DNA of 25,878 nt from an uncultured Candidatus Saccharibacteria bacterium (lineage in GTDB: Bacteria; Patescibacteriota; Saccharimonadia; Saccharimonadales; Saccharimonadaceae). Location: the NCBI GenBank assembly GCA_937902295.1, contig CALGUM010000059.1:1-25878 (forward strand). Reading direction: 5' to 3'. The notes under the pieces are model-generated. The model did no database searches. It was not told the origin of the DNA and saw nothing but the letters and a program-made list of their open reading frames with translations. The translations under genes and the position numbers were made by a program. Below, piece after piece: positions 1-5,427 of the stretch; the first letter of the stretch is position 1, and each line of letters begins with the position of its first letter.

Positions 1-1
1 G

Positions 2-718
2 TTTTTGGCGGGTATTCTGACTGTGCTGGCACCATGCATTTTACCGCTCCTACCAGTCATCATCGGCGGAAGTGCATTGCACCAGGACAAACAAAAGAAC
101 CTCTCGCTGACGCATCCATTAATTATTATCACCAGTTTGGTCGTGTCAATTTTTGTGTTTACGCTACTGCTCAAAGCAACGACCGCACTTTTGGGTATTC
201 CTGTGGCAGTATGGGCAATAATTTCTGGTGGGATTGTGTGCGCACTTGGTGTTACTATGGCGTTTCCTGCTGTGTGGGAAAAGTTGATGCTTGTCACGCG
301 GCTTAATCTCACGGCCAATAAACTCATGGGTCAGTCACAGAAACAAGCAGGTATAAAAAAAGACATTTTGCTTGGCGCAGCGCTCGGACCAGTGTTCAAC
401 AGCTGCAGTCCTACCCATGCGTTGATTGTGGCAGTTATTCTGCCGGTGTCACTTGCCGCAGGTCTGGGATACCTCGCCGCATATTCGATAGGACTAGGCG
501 TCGTATTACTGCTTGTAAGTATCTTTGGCCGAGTCCTTGTAAATAAAATGCAGTGGGCCAGTAACCCTCGAGGTATGTTTCATAAAATTATCGGAATACT
601 ATTTATACTCGTGGGTATTTTTGTGGCATTTGGGTTTGATGAGCAGGTACAATCGTATGTGCTTGAAAATGGTTGGTACGACCCTATTATTCGGATTGAA
701 GAATCTCTCCGACGGTAG
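2..718 (+). CDS. CcdA/DsbD-family transmembrane thiol-disulfide transporter, 5' end cut by window
   Basis: The reading frame is open from the first bases, so the true start lies upstream of the window. The visible part begins inside the first conserved helix with APCILPLLPV, the signature Cys-Pro motif of CcdA/DsbD membrane electron carriers. The second conserved cysteine lies in GPVFNSCSPTHAL at about residue 135. About six hydrophobic helices are visible, which fits the family. Known family members pass reducing equivalents from cytoplasmic thioredoxin through the paired membrane cysteines to extracytoplasmic thiol proteins. Here that role is inferred. The gene converges on the NUDIX gene with 66 bp between them. 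It is the only plus-strand gene in the first 12 kb. Confidence 0.85.
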   Translation, partial: FLAGILTVLAPCILPLLPVIIGGSALHQDKQKNLSLTHPLIIITSLVVSIFVFTLLLKATTALLGIPVAVWAIISGGIVCALGVTMAFPAVWEKLMLVTRLNLTANKLMGQSQKQAGIKKDILLGAALGPVFNSCSPTHALIVAVILPVSLAAGLGYLAAYSIGLGVVLLLVSIFGRVLVNKMQWASNPRGMFHKIIGILFILVGIFVAFGFDEQVQSYVLENGWYDPIIRIEESLRR

Positions 719-784
719 TAATACCTCGAACTTATTTCCTGATAGCTGTGAAAGGATGGCTTTGTAAGCTTGCTGTGAGCTTTG

Positions 785-1231
785 TCACTTTTTGATGTAT
801 TGATAAATGCGACGTTCAACTTCAGATGTCGAATCTTTAAACACTTCAGGATTTATGAACGTAATTTCATCAGCATCATCGCCCGGGCTAAATTCCATAG
901 TAAGCGGAGTAAGTTTAAAGATTAGGCGAACCTGCCAAAAATCGTGAACTTGAAGATAGGCCGGTTCATCGACAGAGATAATACTATACGAAAAACTTCC
1001 CTCAAGGTTAACCTCTTCTTTCATTTCTCTTGCTAGGGCAGACTGTATGTCTTCACCATGGTCCATTCCACCTCCGGGCAAATCCCACCAATCTCGCCCA
1101 CTCTCCTTTACGACGAGCACTTCCCCCTTCTCATTACGAATGAGACCTTTTAAAGAAATGCGGTAAAGATAATCAACCCTCCGGCCTGCTTTTTCGGAAT
1201 CAATAACACCTAAAGAGTTTTGTTTAGTCAT
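785..1231 (-). CDS. NUDIX hydrolase
   Basis: This is a 148-aa protein with a complete Nudix box: GGGMDHGED, then REMKEEV, which supplies the Gly, Glu and RExxEE metal-binding residues. Family members hydrolyse nucleoside diphosphates linked to another moiety, such as oxidised dNTPs or nucleotide sugars. The substrate cannot be told from sequence. An upstream in-frame start at 1264 exists. I chose ATG 1231 because a TATACT -10 box lies exactly 6 nt upstream, which places the predicted transcription start at the ATG (leaderless mRNA) and would leave the longer version untranscribed. The predicted strand WWDLPGG directly before the box is typical of the fold. Confidence 0.88.
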   Translation of the reverse strand: MTKQNSLGVIDSEKAGRRVDYLYRISLKGLIRNEKGEVLVVKESGRDWWDLPGGGMDHGEDIQSALAREMKEEVNLEGSFSYSIISVDEPAYLQVHDFWQVRLIFKLTPLTMEFSPGDDADEITFINPEVFKDSTSEVERRIYQYIKK

Positions 1232-1258
1232 GCTGTTAGTATACCAAATAGAAATGAC
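1232..1258 (-). promoter_or_regulatory. leaderless promoter of the NUDIX gene
   Basis: On the minus strand, TTTGGTATACTA ends six bases before ATG 1231 (TATACT at 1243-1238), which is an extended -10 box. The stretch GTCATTTCTATTTGGTATACTA is almost identical to the one in front of the HIT gene (plus coordinates 2165-2187). Confidence 0.6.
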
Positions 1259-1282
1259 TATCACTTGTCGTTGTGATAATAT

Positions 1283-1393
1283 TTAAGCCTTGTTAGGGTC
1301 AGTGATATGTCCTAGGTCTAAGTGGGATTCAATGTGCCCAGTCTTCTCAAGTGGCTCCTCAGCTTCTTTGTCGATCTTCAGTCTCAACAACAA
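1283..1393 (-). pseudogene. short ORF or C-terminal remnant (about 36 aa)
   Basis: A minus-strand frame with TTG codons at its 5' end and a TAA at 1285-1283 reads RLKIDKEAEEPLEK, TGHIESHLDLGHITDPNKA. The mix of charged and hydrophobic residues looks protein-like rather than random. There is no ATG and a TGA lies just upstream, so this is either a very small TTG-start gene or the tail of a deleted gene. I do not recognise it. Confidence 0.25.
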
Positions 1394-1454
1394 TGACTTT
1401 CATTTAAATATAGTAGCAGAAAATGAGGGCCTCTCTCATCACGTAATGTTTATA

Positions 1455-1490
1455 CTTGGCAGGGGCTAGTAGGAGTGTTACAGAAAAGAT
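1455..1490 (-). repeat. dispersed 3'-end repeat, copy A (most diverged)
   Basis: The plus-strand text CTTGGCAGGGGCTAGTAGG and following bases matches the copies at 2216-2258 and 3642-3677 with several substitutions. As in those copies, a hairpin lies just beyond it in minus-strand order (ATGAG/CTCAT, 1423-1439). Confidence 0.5.
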
Positions 1491-1509
1491 CTCTACTGGC
1501 CAATAAGCA

Positions 1510-1535
1510 AAGAGAGACACTCTCATGTCTCTCTT
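1510..1535. repeat. perfect 9-bp hairpin
   Basis: AAGAGAGAC (1510-1518) pairs with GTCTCTCTT (1527-1535) across an 8-base loop. On the minus strand it is preceded by ATCTTCC, the same short sequence that leads the repeat copies. It could be an old transcription terminator. Confidence 0.45.
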
Positions 1536-1709
1536 CTGGAAGATTTGCACCAACAGATGTGGCCTACTAACTAAATAACTTGAACTATTGAACTTGATCG
1601 GCCACACATAATGATCATGTGCTGTATCACTTTGTCTTCCTAGAAAATATATTATCAAGACATTCTTTAGTCGTCAAGACTTTTTTTGAAGATCGTTATA
1701 GTGCTCATA

Positions 1710-1744
1710 CTGGCTGAACCTAGAGGGTATGTTTCAGGAAGATG
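1710..1744 (-). repeat. dispersed 3'-end repeat, copy B, overlapping the HIT gene stop
   Basis: On the minus strand the repeat starts ATCTTCCTGAAACATACCC and runs into CAGCCAG. The TGA inside TCTTCCTGA is the stop codon of the HIT gene, so the repeat supplies the end of that coding sequence. Confidence 0.5.
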
Positions 1745-2159
1745 CGGTTTTAATTAACTTATCTTTAATTGCTGATAACGTGACTTCATCAAGCTGGAGG
1801 GGTATTCTTTTCGTTGCACTGGGCCAGTCGGAGTCAGTGAATGTAGTCCCGGCAAACTCCACCGGCTGCGAATAACGAGGAATAACGTGGAAATGAACCT
1901 CTGGGTCGACCATCATCAATCCAAGATAGTTAAACTTTTCGGCACCGAATGCAAGCGATAACCATTGTTCTACATCTTTGCAGACAACCCCAAACTCACT
2001 CCAGGCTTCACTGGTTAGCGACCCAAGACTTATTGCCTCAGAATCTTTAGCCATAATAATTACACTTCCGAGCGTGACCTGCTTCTCTCTAAACAAGACG
2101 ATCCAATGTGTATATTGCTTGATCACTCCGTAGTACGGTTTATTTGCAAGGTCTCTCAT
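1734..2159 (-). CDS. HIT-family (histidine triad) protein
   Basis: This is a 141-aa protein related to HIT nucleotide hydrolases and transferases. The diagnostic segment is PEVHFHVIPRY near residue 90. The central catalytic His and the third His of the triad are present, and Glu stands where the first His normally is. HIT enzymes typically cleave AMP-linked substrates, but the substrate here is unknown. The open frame extends upstream to 2267. I chose ATG 2159 because TATACT lies exactly 6 nt before it, giving a predicted leaderless transcript, and because a terminator hairpin (2181-2202) sits inside the longer version. The stop TGA falls within a repeat copy. Confidence 0.8.
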   Translation of the reverse strand: MRDLANKPYYGVIKQYTHWIVLFREKQVTLGSVIIMAKDSEAISLGSLTSEAWSEFGVVCKDVEQWLSLAFGAEKFNYLGLMMVDPEVHFHVIPRYSQPVEFAGTTFTDSDWPSATKRIPLQLDEVTLSAIKDKLIKTASS

Positions 2160-2187
2160 ATGGGTAGTATACCAAATAAAAAATGAC
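2160..2187 (-). promoter_or_regulatory. leaderless promoter of the HIT gene, abutting a terminator
   Basis: On the minus strand, TTTGGTATACT followed by ACCCAT leads directly into ATG 2159 (TATACT at 2171-2166). The U-tract of the upstream terminator runs straight into this extended -10 box. Confidence 0.6.
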
Positions 2188-2202
2188 GATTGCTCGTCAT
2201 TT
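2173..2202 (-). terminator. intrinsic terminator of the DUF4760-like gene
   Basis: AAATGACGA (2181-2189) and TCGTCATTT (2194-2202) form a 9-bp stem with a TTGC loop on the plus strand. Read on the minus strand it is followed by a run of six T. Confidence 0.65.
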
Positions 2203-2215
2203 CTATAATACTTAT

Positions 2216-2258
2216 GCTTGGCTGGGGCTGGTGGATGTGCTTCAGGAAGATTCTGGTA
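2216..2258 (-). repeat. dispersed 3'-end repeat, copy C
   Basis: The plus text contains TTGGCTGGGGCTGGTGGATG and TTCAGGAAGAT, close to copy D. It lies between the stop of the 2271-2999 gene and that gene's terminator hairpin. Confidence 0.6.
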
Positions 2259-2270
2259 TGCTAGCACGTA

Positions 2271-2999
2271 CTATTCATCGGCTGTACCAATTGGCTTAAT
2301 AGTACGATGCTTGATTGTATCAATTTTCTTTTTTAGTTGAGATATGCGTTTTGTGATTTCAATATTTTCAGTCTCAAGTTTCTCTAAATTCTTGAGTTTA
2401 TAACGAACGCTCCATAGCTTATATATTTCCGACAAGTTAACGTAAATTCCCTGCTCTTTCGCTAAAAACGGTATGATGTGCTCAAGGTTGTGTCGTTCAA
2501 TTTTATTAACGAAATGATGACCAATTGCTTTGTATAAAATCTCTTCATCTGGCACAGCTGAGGAGACTACAGCACAAAATGCCTCAAATTCATTTAGTAC
2601 CTCCGTATTCACTTTCGCTGCACTAATTACCTTCTTAATATAGTCGTCTTTTTGTTTCCTTGTGTTGAGTTTTAATTTCTCATTTATTTTTCTTATCTCA
2701 CCGTAATCAACACCATCTTCTTTAGTCTCATTGAAAACAAAACTTCTTAGTAGCGATAAATCTTCACTCTCTAAATCCTTGAATTTTTGTTGATTCACAA
2801 AACCGTCAAGATACTTATATATGTAATCTGCTGATATTTTTCTTGAATTTCTTAGAGATTGCATCTTGAGTGTATTTTTGGCTATCCCCAACTGCTTGAG
2901 GCCAATGTATGCAAAGATAGCTATACTAATTGTGGCAATAAAGCTCAGAGCCTCTAATACAGGAAGTAAGTCTATTATTTGACTTATAAAATTTTTCAT
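2271..2999 (-). CDS. membrane-anchored hypothetical protein (DUF4760-like)
   Basis: This 242-aa protein has one hydrophobic helix near the N terminus (about residues 15-37, VLEALSFIATISIAIFAYIG), followed by a charged, mostly helical cytoplasmic region. The C terminus has coiled-coil potential (KLETENIEITKRISQLKKK). A TM anchor followed by LKQLxxxK and an arginine-rich helix resembles DUF4760-type proteins, but that match is from memory of the pattern and is tentative. The gene is clearly more AT-rich than its neighbours, which suggests acquisition by transfer. A TATAAT-like box lies about 25 nt upstream of ATG 2999. No strong Shine-Dalgarno sequence is seen. The gene ends in repeat copy C plus a terminator. 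Confidence 0.65.
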   Translation of the reverse strand: MKNFISQIIDLLPVLEALSFIATISIAIFAYIGLKQLGIAKNTLKMQSLRNSRKISADYIYKYLDGFVNQQKFKDLESEDLSLLRSFVFNETKEDGVDYGEIRKINEKLKLNTRKQKDDYIKKVISAAKVNTEVLNEFEAFCAVVSSAVPDEEILYKAIGHHFVNKIERHNLEHIIPFLAKEQGIYVNLSEIYKLWSVRYKLKNLEKLETENIEITKRISQLKKKIDTIKHRTIKPIGTADE

Positions 3000-3166
3000 A
3001 ATATGCTCAATCTATCACATAATTATACGCTTATAAAGCATAACGGTTATAATATAATCACAAGTTAGGTATTGTGCGAGACAAACTACAAGTCCTAAAT
3101 AGGCGCACCGCAACCAAAGTTACTCTTTGTGTTGTTTTGTGCCAACCCGTTCTCTGATTGACTATA

Positions 3167-3216
3167 AAACCTCCAAAGATGTAGCCATCTACATTAACTA
3201 AATGGAGGTTTTTCTC
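3167..3216 (+). terminator. two-tier hairpin terminator, possibly bidirectional
   Basis: AAACCTCCA (3167-3175) pairs with TGGAGGTTT (3203-3211), and an inner stem ATGTAG/CTACAT (3179-3184, 3189-3194) lies within it. On the plus strand it is followed by TTTCTCT. On the minus strand the stem ends GGTTTTATAG, so it may stop transcription in both directions. Confidence 0.55.
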
Positions 3217-3224
3217 TATTATGA

Positions 3225-3238
3225 ACCTATCAATAGGT
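3225..3238. promoter_or_regulatory. perfect palindrome ACCTATCAATAGGT, candidate operator
   Basis: ACCTAT and ATAGGT form a perfect inverted repeat with a 2-base centre. A minus-strand TATAGT box lies directly beside it (plus ACTATA, 3245-3250), so it could be a repressor site for a transcript running towards 3200. No matching gene is evident. Confidence 0.3.
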
Positions 3239-3284
3239 CTGTTTACTATACAAAAAAATAAAAGATATTGAAAAAACAGTAAAT

Positions 3285-3380
3285 CGAAAACCGCGTGCCG
3301 ATGGCGCACTACGCATCGCCGCGGTGCGCCCGCTCGCGGGCGTGTCCTGTAGCTTAGGACTCTAAGGGACGGACTTTTAA
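3285..3380 (+). ncRNA. candidate structured RNA (GC-rich hairpin cluster)
   Basis: Consecutive hairpins can be drawn: CGATG/CATCG, GCCCGC/GCGGGC with a 2-base loop in DNA, and CTTAG/CTAAG around GACT. GGACTTTTAAA follows. The block is sharply GC-richer than its AT-rich flanks. No known RNA family is recognised and the strand is uncertain. Confidence 0.25.
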
Positions 3381-3610
3381 ATGAATATAAATGTTATATA
3401 AGTATATTAAGCAAGTAACCGATATGATCTACTAGCCTCTTTATGAAGTTATAGACTAGAGATCTACGTAGAGGGATATCGCAAGCTTACTTGCTCCTTC
3501 GCTTGCTTATTCTGACGAAAGTAAACTTTCTTTAGAATTTCGCTACGCTACGCCGAACTCCCCGACTTTTGCTTCGCAAAAGCGGGTGTTCGTATCCCAC
3601 CCACAAACAA

Positions 3611-3642
3611 GAAAAATGACCAGCAGATGCTAGTCATTTTTC
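3611..3642 (-). terminator. long hairpin with U-rich arms
   Basis: GAAAAATGAC (3611-3620) pairs with GTCATTTTTC (3633-3642), and AGCA/TGCT extends the stem inside the loop. It sits directly downstream (minus strand) of repeat copy D, as the HIT-proximal terminator does for copy C. Confidence 0.55.
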
Positions 3643-3677
3643 TTGGCTGGGGCTAGTGGATGTGTTTCAGGAAGATT
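3642..3677 (-). repeat. dispersed 3'-end repeat, copy D
   Basis: The plus text contains TGGCTGGGGCTAGTGGATG and TTCAGGAAGAT. It is nearly identical to copy C. The TGGCTGGGG core also equals the 3' end of the tRNA-Gln gene at 4771-4779 (reverse complement CCCCAGCCA). Confidence 0.6.
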
Positions 3678-3747
3678 ATTGTATAGAAATATTAAAATAC
3701 AACATGCGCCAACGCAATATACTGAACCTCTGTTAGTCTCGTTGTCA

Positions 3748-3870
3748 CTATCGTTGTACCTCCCGCCGAATAGGCTCATTTAGACAAATATCCAAGATTC
3801 TGTCCATATCTTCGGTAGAACGATTTATCCCGCAAGCATAGTCTGCTTTTTCTATGGGATTATTACTCAA
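3748..3870 (-). pseudogene. possible frameshifted small gene (about 40 aa)
   Basis: From TTG 3870 the minus strand encodes SNNPIEKADYACGINRST then EDMDRILDICLNEPIRREVQR, which looks like a real helical protein. Just upstream, ATG 3897 (two bases after the TAG of the previous gene, with GAGGAG before it) opens a different frame, MTANTMTLSVE, that stops at once. One indel joining the two would give a protein of about 50 aa translated right after the 247-aa membrane protein. It could be a decayed gene or a sequencing error. No function is known to me. Confidence 0.3.
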
Positions 3871-3899
3871 CAGATAAGGTCATGGTATTGGCGGTCATT

Positions 3900-4643
3900 C
3901 TATTCTCTCCTCATTGAAGCTGGTAATGATTTTATATATTGATTTAGGGAACCTGGGTTGGCTGCAAACTCAGTTACTTCACTAGGTTGCATGACAATAC
4001 CTTTATCATTAAAATAGATACCCAGAGTAACTTGTGCATTTTTTTGTGCAAGGTAGTTTACAAAAGCTGGCGCATAATTCTCAACTTGTTCTTGAGATAG
4101 CGTAGGAGTATTTATTCGAAGTACATAAACGATATCCTCTTTATGATCCTTTGAGAAATCTTCAAACTCTGGCACTGGGCCTTTCATTGTCATTTCAAGC
4201 TCACGGGCACCCATATCAAGATCAAAATCTTGCGTCTCTGGAAAAATTGTTGCCAGTTTCGCTTTTACCTTGGGCCGCTCTTCGGTCTCCCAGACAGTAG
4301 ATGGGTAGCTATCCCATGTGTCGGAACTGCCCTGCGAGACGATAAATCGTATAGACTTGTCATCTGACGGATAAGCATCTGCAGATAAGGTACCCCTCAC
4401 TCCTATGCCGCTGCCCTTCCACTGCGGCCGTTCAACCACAAAGTCTTTATTATATTTACTCTCAAGATACGCTTCCATTTCTCTTTGGTTTGACATTGTA
4501 ATTCCTCCACCGAAAAACCACCATACAAAAAGCCCTATTATTAATAGTATGACTCCTACGGCAATTCTCAGGGGTGTAACTTTCCACAATTTATTTTTTT
4601 TCGTTAAATCTTTACCTTTGGATGCTGTATTGGTTGCTGCCAT
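3900..4643 (-). CDS. single-pass membrane protein with extracytoplasmic domain, unknown function
   Basis: This is a 247-aa protein from ATG 4643. A basic N terminus (KGKDLTKKNKLWK) precedes one strong TM helix (about residues 25-45, ending VWWFFGGG). About 200 mostly polar residues follow and are predicted to lie outside. No lipobox cysteine or known motif is seen. An upstream TTG at 4709 would add 22 residues. I prefer the ATG because the added segment is unremarkable and overlaps the tRNA terminator zone. There is no clear Shine-Dalgarno sequence, and a weak GATACT box lies about 35 nt upstream. The gene lies downstream of tRNA-Gln on the same strand, separated by that tRNA's terminator. 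Confidence 0.65.
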   Translation of the reverse strand: MAATNTASKGKDLTKKNKLWKVTPLRIAVGVILLIIGLFVWWFFGGGITMSNQREMEAYLESKYNKDFVVERPQWKGSGIGVRGTLSADAYPSDDKSIRFIVSQGSSDTWDSYPSTVWETEERPKVKAKLATIFPETQDFDLDMGARELEMTMKGPVPEFEDFSKDHKEDIVYVLRINTPTLSQEQVENYAPAFVNYLAQKNAQVTLGIYFNDKGIVMQPSEVTEFAANPGSLNQYIKSLPASMRRE

Positions 4644-4729
4644 GTAATGTTTCCGATTAGAATCTTTGCGTAGTATCTTAAATATAGATGAGGCGGGTTG
4701 TTTAATCAATAGTGGCTGCCATACATAGC

Positions 4730-4756
4730 AAAATAGACCCCAAGGGGATCTATTTT
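4730..4756 (-). terminator. terminator of tRNA-Gln
   Basis: On the minus strand AAAATAGATCCCC and GGGGTCTATTTT form a stem of about 12 bp with one bulge and a TTG loop, 14 bases after the tRNA CCA end. Confidence 0.65.
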
Positions 4757-4770
4757 AAACGTAAGCTTCA

Positions 4771-4845
4771 TGGCTGGGGTGGAGGGATTCGAACCCCCGA
4801 ATGCATGGACCAAAACCATGTGCCTTACCACTTGGCGACACCCCA
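4771..4845 (-). tRNA. tRNA-Gln (UUG anticodon), CCA encoded
   Basis: The minus strand folds as a full cloverleaf. The acceptor TGGGGTG pairs with CACCCCA, followed by G and an encoded CCA. The anticodon stem CATGG/CCATG closes the loop TTTTGGT with anticodon TTG. The T-arm contains GGTTCGAATCC. An extended -10 box (TGGTAAAAT) lies just upstream near 4860. Confidence 0.95.
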
Positions 4846-4884
4846 ATAGTGCTCCGTTATTTTACCACACACGATTGAGCGGGT

Positions 4885-5427
4885 CTAGTCTGTCGCAGGA
4901 GCCTCGTCGAGCATAAGTGAGGATTTGAAAATAGCAAGATCTGGAGTTTCTGGTGCGATGTAAATACCTGCCAAGTTGCCATCTGTGTCGAATTTAATCG
5001 CAACGCCGGCTTGTGTGACACCTAGTGTGGCGGCAACATCTCTATTCTTGTCTATGGGTGTTTTGTATAAGACTACGTCGGTCGGTAGGTCTGTGAGCGA
5101 TGACTCAAGCAAAGAGTCAAGAGCTACGCTATTTTGAACTGTACTGTCTATAAATATAAGTATGCGCTGTTGGTCTTCGTACTTTTTGAATGATTCGGCA
5201 CTGTAGTTAATGTAGCGGGCACCATCAGCTTCCGTAATTGCAGTAGGCTCATCTTCGCTATCCCTAGAGGGCTGGCTGGGGTCGGTAGTATCTGCACGAT
5301 CTTCATTAATGCCAGGTGTGCTGTCGCCGCTTCTACCCTGCTGGTTATCTGCACTAGAAAAAAAGAATATTCCCATGACGGTTACACACACAATTACGAT
5401 TCCACCGAATATTACATATCGTTTCAT
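4885..5427 (-). CDS. membrane-anchored thioredoxin-fold protein lacking active-site cysteines
   Basis: This 180-aa protein has an N-terminal membrane anchor (about residues 4-24) and then a Ser/Asp/Glu/Pro-rich linker. Its C-terminal domain follows the thioredoxin pattern: QRILIFID strand, DVVLYKTPIDKN, VAATLGVTQAGVAIKF, DTDGNLAG. The place of the WCxxC motif reads DSTVQNSVAL, and the only cysteine in the protein is in the membrane helix. The cis-proline of the usual TVPT loop is also absent (TQAGV). It is therefore unlikely to be a redox enzyme and may be a binding or scaffold domain. Its ATG overlaps the stop of the ATPase gene (ATGA), so the two are translationally coupled. Confidence 0.7.
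   Translation of the reverse strand: MKRYVIFGGIVIVCVTVMGIFFFSSADNQQGRSGDSTPGINEDRADTTDPSQPSRDSEDEPTAITEADGARYINYSAESFKKYEDQQRILIFIDSTVQNSVALDSLLESSLTDLPTDVVLYKTPIDKNRDVAATLGVTQAGVAIKFDTDGNLAGIYIAPETPDLAIFKSSLMLDEAPATD

Larger units (their letters stand above)
1265..1733. other. intergenic region with remnants, hairpins and repeats
   Basis: No intact gene of normal length is visible in these roughly 470 bases. They contain a possible 36-aa ORF or gene tail (1283-1393), two hairpins (1423-1439 and 1510-1535), a diverged copy of a repeat that recurs near gene 3' ends (1455-1490), and the spacer leading to the HIT gene stop. It looks like decayed accessory DNA. Confidence 0.5.
3000..3747. other. 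structured non-coding accessory region
   Basis: I see no credible protein gene here. A minus-strand frame at 3058-3309 is open but has an unlikely composition. The stretch holds a two-tier hairpin terminator (3167-3211), a perfect 14-bp palindrome (3225-3238), a GC-rich cluster of hairpins (about 3285-3380), an AT-rich spacer, a second hairpin-rich block (about 3470-3600), and terminator plus repeat copy D (3611-3677). Confidence 0.5.

Noticed and set aside
861..875. Second CTGATGA (minus strand) as another hammerhead
   Set aside because: It lies within the NUDIX coding region and has no stem II, no GAA core and no stem I or III partners.
3058..3309. 83-aa minus-strand ORF
   Set aside because: It runs through a terminator hairpin and the GC-rich hairpin cluster, has no ribosome site, and its composition does not look like a protein.
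3585..3600. tRNA T-arm-like GTTCGTATCCC
   Set aside because: The flanking T-stem bases do not pair with the normal 7-base loop and no cloverleaf can be built around it.
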